In this document: in pieces, positions 1 to 7,598 of the stretch | Layout of the letters: each line of letters opens with the position of its first letter | Numbering within the stretch: position 1 is the first letter of the stretch | DNA from: a bacterium | GTDB taxonomy: Bacteria; Actinomycetota; Acidimicrobiia; Spongiisociales; UBA5794 | DNA: 37,426 nucleotides | NCBI GenBank assembly: GCA_024226255.1 | Contig: JAAELU010000546.1 | Location: forward strand, 1 to 37,426 | Direction: 5' to 3' | Position numbers and translations under genes: made by a program | Notes under the pieces: model-generated | Database searches by the model: none | The model's input: the letters and a program-made list of their open reading frames with translations, nothing else | What the model was told of the DNA's origin: nothing

Positions 1-150
1 CTGGTCTGAGTCAGAAGAAGAAGAAGCCGGAAGAAGAAGAAGCCGGAAGAAGAAGCCAGAAGGCAGACATCAGACGTCAGAACCGACTCGGTGTTGACTT
101 GCCCTCCGCTTCTAGCTGATTTCTGACTCCTGGTTTCTGGCTTCGCTGCG
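1..150. repeat. Tandem plus inverted CAGAAG-type intergenic repeat, copy 1
   Basis: Two exact tandem copies of a 16-mer (AAGAAGAAGAAGCCGG at 15-30 and 31-46) are followed by a shorter third copy. The segment then becomes CAGA/TCAG-rich. GAAGCCAGAA at 52-61 is exactly the reverse complement of 135-144, so the element can fold into a long imperfect hairpin. The right arm at 116-139 matches 15451-15474 at 22 of 24 positions, which makes this a dispersed family. It lies downstream of aceE. The rest of the stretch to 187 shows no gene. Confidence 0.8.
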
Positions 151-187
151 ACGACACGGAGGCGCGTCACGTCAGATCCGAACCTCC

Positions 188-2896
188 CTAGTGGTTCTGT
201 TCGGGTGGCAAGCTTTCCGGGTCGATTCCGTAGCGCTCGATGGCGTCGAGGACGACCTTGGGTTCGATGCCTCCCGACTGAGCCAAGCTGTGAAGGACGG
301 CTACCACCACGTGGCCTTCGTCGATTTCGAAGAACCTTCGCAGTGCTTCTCGACTGTCGCTGCGGCCGAAACCGTCTGTGCCGAGGGGCGTGAAGCTTCC
401 GGTCACCCAGCGCGCCACTTGATCCGGAATCGCCTTCATGTAGTCGGTGACCGCAATGGTTGGCCCTCCCACGGTATCTAGATGCCGGGTCACGTAGGGG
501 ACCCGTGGCTCTTGGTCGGGGTGCAGGCGGTTCCACCGCTCGACTTCCAGCGCTTCTTCGCGCAGGGCCTTGTAGGAGGTAGCGCTCCACAGTTCGGCGC
601 CGACGCCGTATTCGTCGGCCAACGTATTTTGGGCTGCCCGGGCGGCGAGATGGGCTGAGCCGGAGAAGACGATCGCCGCTTTGTGCTCGCGGCCTTCGGG
701 CGCTCGATCCCACCGGTAGAGGCCCTTGATGATGCCGTCGTCGATACCTTCCGGCTTGGCCGGGTGAGTGTGGGCCTCGTTGTAGAGCGTGATGTAGTAG
801 AAGATGTCCTCACCGCTGCCATACATACGATGTAGGCCGTTCTCGATGATGATCCCGAGCTCGTAGGCGAACGCCGGGTCATAGGCCTGGCACACCGGCA
901 CCGTCGAGGCCATCAACAGCGAATGGCCGTCCTGGTGTTGCAGGCCCTCGCCCATGAGCGTGGTGCGGCCGGCAGTAGCCCCGAGGAGGAATCCTCGTGC
1001 CCGCGAGTCGGCGGCTGACCAGATGAGGTCGCCGACCCGCTGGAAGCCGAACATCGAGTAGAACGTGAAGAAGGGCACCATCGGCACGCCTCGGGTCGCA
1101 TAAGAGGTGGCGGCGGCGATCCAGCTCGCCATGGAACCGGCCTCGGTGATGCCCTCTTCGAGAATCTGGCCGTCCTGTGACTCCTTGTAGGACAGCAGCA
1201 GGTGGGAGTCGACCGGCTCGTAGAGCTGGCCTTGCGAAGCGTAGATGCGTAGCTCCTTGAACAGTGCGTCCATGCCGAACGTGCGGCCCTCGTCGGGAAT
1301 GATGGGGACGACACGTTTGCCGAACTCGCCGGCCCGAGTGAGACTGCGCAACAGTCTTGTGAACACACCGGTGGTGGAGACCTCGACACTTCCGGATCCT
1401 GCCTCAAACTCGGCAAAGGGCTCGTGTGGCGGCAACTCGAGCGGCAGGCGGTCCTCTACGATCCGTTGCGGCAGATGACCCTTGAGCGCGGTGCGTCGCT
1501 CCATCAGGTAGTCGAATTCTGGAGAGCCTGTCGCCGGTCGGAAGTATGGCGGGTTCTCCGGATCTTCGAGGATCGACTCTGTGGGAATGTCATCCTGCAG
1601 TCCAAGCTCATCGCGCAGGACGAGCAACTGATCCGAGGACAGTTTCTTTACCTGATGGGTCGTGTTGCCGCCCTGGACACCCTCGCCCAGCATGAAACCC
1701 TTGATGGTCTTCGCCAGGATCACCGTTGGGCCGTTCGTGAGCTCGGTGGCTTGCTTGTAGGCGGTGTAGAGCTTCTGATAGTCATGTCCGCCGCGGCGCA
1801 GTGCCCAAACCTCGTCGTTGCTCAGATGAGCGGCAAGCGCACTCAGCTCCTCGTCCGGGCCGAAGAAGTTCTCCTTGACGTAGGCACCGTCGCGCGCTTT
1901 GTACCGCTGATACTCGCCGTCGACCGATTCGTTCATGCGGCGGACCAAATGGCCGCCCTTGTCGGCTGCGAGCAGTGGATCCCAGTTGGTGCCCCAGATG
2001 ACCTTGATCGCGTTCCAGCCGGCACCACGGAACATGGCCTCGAGCTCTTGAATGATCTTGCCGTTGCCACGGACGGGACCGTCGAGGCGCTGCAGGTTGC
2101 AGTTGACGACCCAGGTGAGGTTGTCGAGCTTCTCCCGTCCGGCCAGTGAGATTGAGCCCAATGTCTCCGGCTCATCGCTCTCGCCGTCGCCGATAAAACA
2201 CCAGACCCGTGAGCCGGTGGTATCGGCAATACCCCGGTGTTCGAGGTAGCGCAGGAACCTGGCCTGATAGATCGAGTTGATCGGTCCCAGGCCCATCGAG
2301 ACCGTCGGGTACTCCCAGAACTCTGGCATCAACCTGGGGTGGGGGTAGCTCGACAGCCCGCCGCCGATCTCGCGGCGGAAGCGGTCCAGGTCGCTGTCGT
2401 CGATACGCCGTTCGGCATAAGCACGGGCATAGATCCCGGGGGAGGCGTGGCCCTGGATGTACACATGATCGCCGGGTCCTTCTGCGTGGCCCTTGAAGAA
2501 GTGGTTGAAGCCAACGTCGTAGAGCATCGCGGATGAGGCAAACGACGACAGGTGTCCGCCGATGCCGTCCACCGCGAGGTTTGCCTTGGTGACCATGGCG
2601 ACGGCGTTCCAGCGAATTATGCGACGCAGCCTCTGTTCTATCGCGATATCGCCGGGGAAGGGGCGATCGAAGTCCGGTGGGATCGTGTTGATATACGGCG
2701 TGCTGACTGCCCGCGGTACTCCGATTTGACGCTCTTGAGCATGGCGCAGCAGTTGGGCGATTATGTAGCGGGCGCGTGGTGCTCCATCGGCAGTGATGAC
2801 CTCGTCGAGCGACTCGAGCCATTCCGCGGTTTCAGCGGGGAACGCATCGGGTATCTGGTGCGTGAAATCGTCGCCGGGCACTGCCTGGTTCTCCAT
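188..2896 (-). CDS. aceE: Pyruvate dehydrogenase E1 component, homodimeric AceE type
   Basis: This 902-residue protein has the length and organisation of homodimeric AceE, the thiamine-diphosphate enzyme that decarboxylates pyruvate and acetylates the E2 lipoyl domain in the cytoplasmic pyruvate dehydrogenase complex. Visible family features are an N-terminal region with the PGDHVYIQGHASPG segment, a thiamine-diphosphate motif beginning GDGESDEPE and continuing to an NLQRLDGP segment, and a transketolase-like central region with DEGRTFGMD and GEGLQHQDGHS. The start is ATG. A TAGGGT box at 2912-2917 (minus strand) would give only a very short leader. No E2 or E3 gene is adjacent, so the rest of the complex must be encoded elsewhere. 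Large open frames on the opposite strand are shadows of its codon bias. The identification is secure. Confidence 0.97.
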   Translation of the reverse strand: MENQAVPGDDFTHQIPDAFPAETAEWLESLDEVITADGAPRARYIIAQLLRHAQERQIGVPRAVSTPYINTIPPDFDRPFPGDIAIEQRLRRIIRWNAVAMVTKANLAVDGIGGHLSSFASSAMLYDVGFNHFFKGHAEGPGDHVYIQGHASPGIYARAYAERRIDDSDLDRFRREIGGGLSSYPHPRLMPEFWEYPTVSMGLGPINSIYQARFLRYLEHRGIADTTGSRVWCFIGDGESDEPETLGSISLAGREKLDNLTWVVNCNLQRLDGPVRGNGKIIQELEAMFRGAGWNAIKVIWGTNWDPLLAADKGGHLVRRMNESVDGEYQRYKARDGAYVKENFFGPDEELSALAAHLSNDEVWALRRGGHDYQKLYTAYKQATELTNGPTVILAKTIKGFMLGEGVQGGNTTHQVKKLSSDQLLVLRDELGLQDDIPTESILEDPENPPYFRPATGSPEFDYLMERRTALKGHLPQRIVEDRLPLELPPHEPFAEFEAGSGSVEVSTTGVFTRLLRSLTRAGEFGKRVVPIIPDEGRTFGMDALFKELRIYASQGQLYEPVDSHLLLSYKESQDGQILEEGITEAGSMASWIAAATSYATRGVPMVPFFTFYSMFGFQRVGDLIWSAADSRARGFLLGATAGRTTLMGEGLQHQDGHSLLMASTVPVCQAYDPAFAYELGIIIENGLHRMYGSGEDIFYYITLYNEAHTHPAKPEGIDDGIIKGLYRWDRAPEGREHKAAIVFSGSAHLAARAAQNTLADEYGVGAELWSATSYKALREEALEVERWNRLHPDQEPRVPYVTRHLDTVGGPTIAVTDYMKAIPDQVARWVTGSFTPLGTDGFGRSDSREALRRFFEIDEGHVVVAVLHSLAQSGGIEPKVVLDAIERYGIDPESLPPEQNH

Positions 2897-2958
2897 GTTC
2901 GTGAAGACGGAACCCTACACCTCAGGGGAGCCGTAACTGGCGACAGATCTGCAAAGAG

Positions 2959-2988
2959 TTGACGCTAAGGGTGCTAGCCGACTACGGT
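2959..2988 (+). promoter_or_regulatory. Sigma70-like promoter for the secreted RTX gene
   Basis: TTGACG (2959-2964) and TACGGT (2983-2988) are separated by 18 nt. Transcription would start near 2995, downstream of the GTG at 2991. That argues against the longest reading frame and for the TTG start at 3051. Confidence 0.55.
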
Positions 2989-3034
2989 CTGTGGCGCTTG
3001 TGGGGCAAGCAGAGGTAGAGGGGCGTTCATTACC

Positions 3035-3040
3035 GGAGGA
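3035..3040 (+). promoter_or_regulatory. Ribosome binding site deciding a TTG start
   Basis: GGAGGA sits 10 nt before the TTG at 3051, which is in frame. No comparable site precedes the upstream in-frame GTG at 2991. Confidence 0.7.
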
Positions 3041-3050
3041 TCATTCCATT

Positions 3051-4529
3051 TTGAACGCAATTGCCCACTATCCATCACCAAAACAACGACCATCCAGGGT
3101 CCGGAGTCGTGTCTACGCGCTCGCATTAGCGCTGCTGATGTCACTCGTAGTGGTCGCTACCAGCCCAGGCGAAGGACACGCGGCAGCACAGAGCTGCCCC
3201 GAGTTCTCCAACGCCACAACCATCGGCAGTCTCGGACGAAGCTCGATCAACGAAGCTTCTGGCCTCGTTGCGTCCCGCGACCATTCGAACCGATTCTGGC
3301 TTCACAACGACAGCGGCGGCAGTGCCCGAATCTTCGCCATGACCCAAACGGGGGCGGACCGCGGGACCGTCAACCTCGGCAACCGGCCGGCCAGCGATTT
3401 TGAGGACATTGCTATCGGACCCGGCCCGGGTTCGAAGGAGTATCTGTACATCGCCGACATCGGCAACAACAACCACGGCCGAGCGACCGTGCGGATCTAC
3501 CGCATTCTCGAACCGACCCCGCCTGGGGCCGGCAAGACGATCACCATCCCCGACAGCCAGATCGAGACTTTTGTCTACGCCTACGAGAACCCGAACAATC
3601 CGGGGACTCACTGGCGGCGCAATGCTGAGAGCCTCATTATCGACCCGATCTCCGGAGATCTGATTGTCTTCGAGAAGCAGGTGCAGACGATCAACGGCAA
3701 GTCCAACATGGGCTGGGTCTACAAGATCGACAAAGACAACCTGGTCGAGGGGTCAACCATCACTGCCAAGCCGAAGACCGCGGTCAAGCAGCGGATCGAC
3801 ACCAAGTACTCGCCGCTCACGGGCGCCGACATCTCGGTAGACGGCAAGCTGATTATCGCCAAGAACGGGGCGGAGACGTTTGCATGGCTCCGGTCTTCGG
3901 GACAGAACGTGTTCGCAGCGCTGGCCGCCCATCCGGTGACCTCCTGCATCGCACCGTCGACGCCCGGCGAGGCAATCGCGATTCTGCCCAACGGTTCGGC
4001 GTTCATCACGGTCACCGAGCGGGTGCATGCTCCGGTCTGGCAGATTGGTGTCGACTATGACGGTGCGCCACCCCCACCGCCTCCTCCACCCCCACCGGGC
4101 GGTGGCTACGTTTGCGCTGGTCGGGCTGCGACGATCATCGGCACCAACGGTGACGACGTTCTGATCGGCACTGATCGTGTTGACGTGATCATGGGCCTCG
4201 ACGGTGACGACGTGATCAAGGGAATGGGCCGCGGGGATTACATCTGTGGTGGCGACGGCAAGGATCGGATTTATGGCAACTCCGGCCACGACACTCTGAA
4301 CGGCAACGGTCACGCGGATGTCATCAAGGGCGGTTCCGGCAATGACTTCATCCTCGGCGATACCGGTCACGATCGGCTATTCGGCCACCACGGCGCCGAC
4401 TACATCGCCGGTGCTACCGGTAACGACAGACTCGAGGGCGGTAGGGGCCCTGACGAGCTTATGGCGGGGGCAGGTGTCGACCGCTGCATCGGTGGTGCAG
4501 GAGACGATGAGTACCAGTCCTGCGAATGA
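3051..4529 (+). CDS. Secreted protein: propeller-like domain, polyproline linker, C-terminal RTX repeats
   Basis: The product from the TTG start is 492 residues. It opens with a basic stretch and a hydrophobic signal peptide, probably cleaved after GEGHAAA. Residues of roughly 45-340 resemble a secreted beta-propeller: repeated strand-rich units with segments such as EASGLVASRDHSN, DFEDIAIGPG and YLYIADIGNNNHGR. A run of ten prolines and three glycines is followed by a Cys-bounded block of RTX-type nonapeptides (GDDVLIG, GGSGNDFILG, GGAGDDEYQSC). By analogy with the family these bind calcium and fold outside the cell. The export signal is Sec-type, and no type I secretion partner is nearby. 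The function is unknown; a binding or hydrolytic role for the propeller is possible. A strong terminator follows. Confidence 0.85.
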   Translation: MNAIAHYPSPKQRPSRVRSRVYALALALLMSLVVVATSPGEGHAAAQSCPEFSNATTIGSLGRSSINEASGLVASRDHSNRFWLHNDSGGSARIFAMTQTGADRGTVNLGNRPASDFEDIAIGPGPGSKEYLYIADIGNNNHGRATVRIYRILEPTPPGAGKTITIPDSQIETFVYAYENPNNPGTHWRRNAESLIIDPISGDLIVFEKQVQTINGKSNMGWVYKIDKDNLVEGSTITAKPKTAVKQRIDTKYSPLTGADISVDGKLIIAKNGAETFAWLRSSGQNVFAALAAHPVTSCIAPSTPGEAIAILPNGSAFITVTERVHAPVWQIGVDYDGAPPPPPPPPPPGGGYVCAGRAATIIGTNGDDVLIGTDRVDVIMGLDGDDVIKGMGRGDYICGGDGKDRIYGNSGHDTLNGNGHADVIKGGSGNDFILGDTGHDRLFGHHGADYIAGATGNDRLEGGRGPDELMAGAGVDRCIGGAGDDEYQSCE

Positions 4530-4555
4530 GACTTGTCCGAACAAGGACTCAGAAG

Positions 4556-4588
4556 GAGAGGGCGGCGCCTGCAAGGCGCCGCCCTCTC
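4556..4588 (+). terminator. Rho-independent-like terminator after the RTX gene
   Basis: A perfect 14-bp GC-rich stem (4556-4569 with 4575-4588) closes a 5-nt TGCAA loop. It lies 27 nt after the stop codon. The following T-run is short, so termination is likely but not textbook. Confidence 0.8.
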
Positions 4589-4674
4589 TTGGTCAATGGG
4601 CCCCGTGCCTAGACGTACTACGGAATACGTAATACGAACTCCCGGGTGAAGCCCGCCGATCACCCAACCGCCGC

Positions 4675-4914
4675 CTATCCGCGATCCTCTTCCTTGGTCT
4701 GTTCTCGGACCTTGGCTTCTAGCTCAGCGAAGCGGTCGTCGGCGGCCTCGATATCCTCTTGGAGCATCTCGATTCGTTCGTGTGGCTCAGCGTCGAGCTC
4801 GCGTTGTTTGCGTTCCAGCTCGGCATCGAGGGCAGCCTTGGCCTTGGAGAGACCCTCCTTTGCGTCGGCGGCTTCTCGTTTGAGGATCGCAGCGATTCGG
4901 TCCCACCAGCTCAT
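4675..4914 (-). CDS. Small coiled-coil protein
   Basis: This 79-residue protein starts with MSWWDRIAAILKRE and is otherwise almost entirely charged helix. Heptad-like spacing of Ala and Leu among Glu, Lys and Arg predicts a coiled coil (about residues 15-72). GAGGAG lies 6 nt before the ATG. It follows the carbonic-anhydrase-like gene by 3 nt, so the two are probably co-transcribed. The N-terminal Trp-rich amphipathic start could touch the membrane, loosely recalling PspA-like proteins, but I do not assign it to that family. No signal peptide or transmembrane segment is present. Confidence 0.75.
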   Translation of the reverse strand: MSWWDRIAAILKREAADAKEGLSKAKAALDAELERKQRELDAEPHERIEMLQEDIEAADDRFAELEAKVREQTKEEDRG

Positions 4915-4917
4915 CGA

Positions 4918-5436
4918 TTACTCCTCATCGCTCAGGGTCCGGTAGACCCCCGCATAGTGTTGGTAATGGCGCCGTCCCACCGTCGTGCTCTCGTTCTCCT
5001 CGGCACGCACCTGGCGCACGATGCGCATTGGGTTGCCAACAACGAGCATTCCGGCCGGAACGGTAGCTCCGGGAGGAACCAACGTGCCGGCGGCTACCAA
5101 GGCGCCACTCTCGACGGTTGCTCCGTTGAGGACGATGGCTCCGATTCCCACGAGGGCGCCATCTTCGACAGTTGCTCCGTGAACGATGGCCCCGTGGCCG
5201 ACCGTCACATTGGCGCCGAGGTGAGCGGGGAGGTCGGCGTCGGTGTGGATCACGACGTTGTCTTGGAGGTTCGTCCCGGCGCCGACGGTAACCGGGGCAG
5301 CCTCGGCTCTGATCGATACGCCGAACCACACTGAGGCGTTGGGTCCGATGGTGACGTCACCATGGATCCGGGCGGTGTCGGCGACGAAGGCCGAGCCATC
5401 GATGTCGGGTTGCTGCAATGGGGGGAATTCGCTCAT
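4918..5436 (-). CDS. Gamma-carbonic-anhydrase family protein, left-handed beta-helix
   Basis: The 172 residues are dominated by hexapeptide repeats (IGPNAS, VGAGTN, LGANVT, VEDGAL, VESGAL) that build a left-handed parallel beta-helix. The three metal ligands of the gamma-carbonic anhydrase family are visible: His64 in QDNVVIH, and His81 and His86 in VTVGHGAIVHGA. The RAEAAPV segment replaces the usual RGDxxPI, so carbonic anhydrase activity is not certain. YrdA/PaaY-type relatives are often annotated only as transferases or family proteins. The C-terminal helix (YQHYAGVYRTL) is typical of the trimer. The ATG start is preceded by a leaderless-type -10 box, although the upstream gene ends only 20 nt away. 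Confidence 0.9.
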   Translation of the reverse strand: MSEFPPLQQPDIDGSAFVADTARIHGDVTIGPNASVWFGVSIRAEAAPVTVGAGTNLQDNVVIHTDADLPAHLGANVTVGHGAIVHGATVEDGALVGIGAIVLNGATVESGALVAAGTLVPPGATVPAGMLVVGNPMRIVRQVRAEENESTTVGRRHYQHYAGVYRTLSDEE

Positions 5437-5442
5437 GGCAAC

Positions 5443-5448
5443 AGCTTA
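5443..5448 (-). promoter_or_regulatory. Leaderless-type -10 box (TAAGCT)
   Basis: TAAGCT on the minus strand lies 6 nt before the ATG at 5436. No Shine-Dalgarno sequence is present, so a transcript starting at or next to the ATG is likely. Confidence 0.5.
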
Positions 5449-5456
5449 CGGCGCAG

Positions 5457-5990
5457 CTAGAAGATGAACTGAACCAGGGCCCCGACGGCTGCGATGGCCC
5501 AGAGGCCGAGTGCGGCAAGGAGGCTGACGCCGGTCGATACCAGGCTTCCCGGATTGGCCACTTGCATTATCCCCGAGATGTCGATGCCAAAATCTTCGAG
5601 ATCGGTGCGGATCGAACGCACCGTCTTGAGCACCTTGAAACCACCTCGAATGAACTGTCTCCGCCGAGTGTCCTGGATGCCGTCGACCACCTCGCCCAAG
5701 CGTCCCTTGGCAAGGCTCGCCACTTCACCGAGTTGGCCGCGGATCTTGTCGCCATCAAAGGCGGCTGCCAGATTCCTGCCGTAGCGCCACAGGATCCAAC
5801 CGGGGATCAGACAGACCAGCCCAATAACCCAGCCGATACCGCCGATCCGGGAGAAGACGACGACCGTGGCGGCGGCCGCCCCCAACCACGCAAATAGGGC
5901 GCCTGCCCGCATTACTAGTGAGCCACGGTCGGCGATCCAGTCGACACGGCTGATGACGGCTTCGATTGCTGCGGCGGGGCCGGATGTCAT
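5457..5990 (-). CDS. Membrane protein of unknown function
   Basis: This 177-residue protein has two adjacent N-terminal membrane segments (about residues 27-46 and 50-70) and one at the C-terminus (about 152-175). A basic, soluble central stretch (GEVASLAKGRLGEVVDGIQ, TRRRQFIRGGFKVLKT) separates them. I do not recognise a family. It precedes the gamma-carbonic-anhydrase-like gene by 20 nt on the same strand. The ATG has a TATGAT box 6 nt upstream and no ribosome binding site. Nothing in the neighbourhood fixes its role. Confidence 0.75.
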   Translation of the reverse strand: MTSGPAAAIEAVISRVDWIADRGSLVMRAGALFAWLGAAAATVVVFSRIGGIGWVIGLVCLIPGWILWRYGRNLAAAFDGDKIRGQLGEVASLAKGRLGEVVDGIQDTRRRQFIRGGFKVLKTVRSIRTDLEDFGIDISGIMQVANPGSLVSTGVSLLAALGLWAIAAVGALVQFIF

Positions 5991-5996
5991 CGGAGA

Positions 5997-6002
5997 ATCA
6001 TA
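5997..6002 (-). promoter_or_regulatory. Leaderless-type -10 box (TATGAT)
   Basis: TATGAT matches the TATAAT consensus at five of six positions. It lies exactly 6 nt before the ATG at 5990 on the minus strand. Confidence 0.6.
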
Positions 6003-6032
6003 GGGAGAAGGGTTGCTGGGCGGCCGCGAGCG

Positions 6033-6986
6033 CTAGTCAACGACCAGTCCGACCTTGCCGAGGGTGGCAGGAGCGACATTGCCGCCACAGATGATCACGA
6101 CGACCTTGCCGGCAACATCAGTGTGGCCTACTGCTGCGAGGGCAACTGCGGCACTGCCCTCGATTCGATCTGCGTATGTCCTCATGTACAGGCGCATCGC
6201 AGCCGCGATCTCCTCCTCGTTGATCAGGACCCAATCATCGACGAGGCTCCGGCACATGTCGAAAGTGATAGCGCCAGCTTCGATACCGCCGGCAGTGCCG
6301 TCGGAGAGTGTGAGCTGATGGTCCACCTCGATGATGCAACCGGCCGCTACCGAGTGGTGCATCGCCGCGGTATTGGCGGCTGACGCTGCGATGATGCGAG
6401 CCGACGAGTGGGTCTTCATCGTGGCGGCGACGCCCGATATCAATCCACCGCCGCCTACCGAGACTATGACCGCGTCTGCTCTGTCGAGCTGTCGCAACAG
6501 CTCGGTGGCGACGGTTCCTTGGCCGGCGACAACCGTCGGATCGTTGTACGGAGAGACGAAGACCCGGCCTGAGTCCCCGGCGGCCCTTCGGCCGGCAACC
6601 TCGGCAGCAACCGGGTCGCCGGGCAGAGCCGTGATGTCGGCCCCCAAGTCTCGAATTGCGGCCACCTTGCGTTCATCTGCGTCCGCGGAGACGAAGACCT
6701 CGACGGCGGTATCCAGACTGGCGGCTGCTCGTGCAACGGCCGCGCCGTGATTGCCGGTGGATGCGGTCACCACACCGACCCGTAGCTCTGCGGCCGTCAA
6801 CGACTGAAGCTTGGCGGTAGCACCCCGTAGCTTGAACGAACCGGTGTGCTGGGCATTCTCGAGCTTGGCGTAGACCTGAATTCCGGGTCGATCGAAGGCC
6901 GCCCGCCTCTGCAGCGGCGTCTCCATGACGTTGGGTCGCAGCGATTGGTCGAGAACTACAGTCGCTGCGACGGTTTCCAAGAACAT
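6033..6986 (-). CDS. Threonine/serine dehydratase, PLP fold type II
   Basis: The 317-residue protein carries the hallmarks of catabolic threonine/serine ammonia-lyases. The PLP Schiff-base lysine is Lys52 in GSFKLRGA, TASTGNHG (about 76-83) is the substrate loop, and the glycine-rich phosphate-binding loop is SVGGGGLISG (about 177-186). It deaminates Thr or Ser to the 2-oxo acid and ammonia in the cytoplasm. It has no C-terminal ACT regulatory domain, so feedback by isoleucine is not expected. Related enzymes of the same size act on hydroxyaspartate or in ectoine breakdown, and the sequence alone does not exclude these. It is divergent from the small membrane protein at 7073. Confidence 0.9.
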   Translation of the reverse strand: MFLETVAATVVLDQSLRPNVMETPLQRRAAFDRPGIQVYAKLENAQHTGSFKLRGATAKLQSLTAAELRVGVVTASTGNHGAAVARAAASLDTAVEVFVSADADERKVAAIRDLGADITALPGDPVAAEVAGRRAAGDSGRVFVSPYNDPTVVAGQGTVATELLRQLDRADAVIVSVGGGGLISGVAATMKTHSSARIIAASAANTAAMHHSVAAGCIIEVDHQLTLSDGTAGGIEAGAITFDMCRSLVDDWVLINEEEIAAAMRLYMRTYADRIEGSAAVALAAVGHTDVAGKVVVIICGGNVAPATLGKVGLVVD

Positions 6987-6994
6987 AGGCGTTG

Positions 6995-7000
6995 ACCATA
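6995..7000 (-). promoter_or_regulatory. Leaderless-type -10 box (TATGGT)
   Basis: TATGGT on the minus strand lies 8 nt before the ATG at 6986 of the dehydratase gene. No Shine-Dalgarno sequence is seen. Confidence 0.45.
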
Positions 7001-7060
7001 CTTCGGCAGCGATGAGCGGATGCTGGGTCGGTAGTGTGTCTCCTAGCTCGATCGGTGTTA

Positions 7061-7066
7061 GGGAGG
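7061..7066 (+). promoter_or_regulatory. Ribosome binding site deciding a GTG start
   Basis: GGGAGG lies 6 nt before the GTG at 7073. The frame is open further upstream, to 7034, but no site precedes that codon. Confidence 0.75.
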
Positions 7067-7072
7067 CTCAAA

Positions 7073-7522
7073 GTGCGGGTTCTACTTCTGGTGATTCACA
7101 TAGCGGCGGTCGGTGCTTGGTTTGGCGCCAACGTTGCGCAGGTGGCATCGGCGGGTCGCCTGACGGCAGGTGGCGGCAAGATCGCGGCCGCTTGGATGGA
7201 CACCACAGTCCTGTGGGGCCGAATCCTCTATATGCCGGCGTCGATCATCATCTTGGCGACGGGAATTGGTCTCGTCATCGACTCGGACGCCTACGACTTC
7301 AGCCAGGCATTCGTGTCGGTCGGATTCGCCGCGGTGATCATCGCGGCTGTGTTGGGGATGGTTGTCTTTGCCAAGGGCGGGGAGCAGGCATCGACGGGCT
7401 TCAACTCTGGTGATGATGCCGCCGGGCATGCCGCTGTGAAGCGCATGATGCCCTGGGGAGTCTTTGATACGGCAATTCTCGTCCTTGCCATCGTTGCCAT
7501 GGTCGCCAAGTGGGGCGTTTAG
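7073..7522 (+). CDS. Small polytopic membrane protein
   Basis: From the GTG start the protein is 149 residues with four predicted membrane helices. The first begins immediately (VRVLLLVIHIAAVGAWFGANVAQ), followed by segments near residues 45-65, 75-97 and 125-147. The N-terminal HIAAVGAWFG pattern and the overall size resemble small DUF2269-like integral membrane proteins, but that match is tentative. The gene is divergent from the threonine dehydratase and is followed 76 nt later by a secreted protein on the same strand. Its function is unknown. Confidence 0.8.
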   Translation: MRVLLLVIHIAAVGAWFGANVAQVASAGRLTAGGGKIAAAWMDTTVLWGRILYMPASIIILATGIGLVIDSDAYDFSQAFVSVGFAAVIIAAVLGMVVFAKGGEQASTGFNSGDDAAGHAAVKRMMPWGVFDTAILVLAIVAMVAKWGV

Positions 7523-7564
7523 CCGGAACCCGAGACTGCCGATCTAGCGTTGTAGTAGGTAAGG

Positions 7565-7582
7565 GGCCGAAAGCGTTCGGCC
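7565..7582 (+). promoter_or_regulatory. Perfect hairpin in the leader just before a ribosome binding site
   Basis: GGCCGAA (7565-7571), the 4-nt loop AGCG and TTCGGCC (7576-7582) form a perfect 7-bp stem. It ends 5 nt before GGGAGA (7588-7593), the ribosome binding site of the GTG at 7599. It is too close to the start to be a terminator of the previous gene without also affecting this one. No known riboswitch consensus was recognised. Confidence 0.5.
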
Positions 7583-7598
7583 GGATTGGGAGATCAAA

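Noticed and set aside
1-150. CRISPR array
   Set aside because: The repeated units are 16 bp, directly adjacent without unique spacers, and low in complexity; no cas gene is near.
1424-2149. A 241-codon open frame on the plus strand inside aceE, and others nearby (2172-2822, 2552-2962)
   Set aside because: These are antisense to or out of frame with a full-length, motif-complete aceE, have no ribosome binding site and show no recognisable domain.
2991-3050. GTG at 2991 as start of the first RTX protein
   Set aside because: A promoter with its -10 at 2983-2988 would start transcription after this codon, and a good ribosome binding site serves the TTG at 3051.
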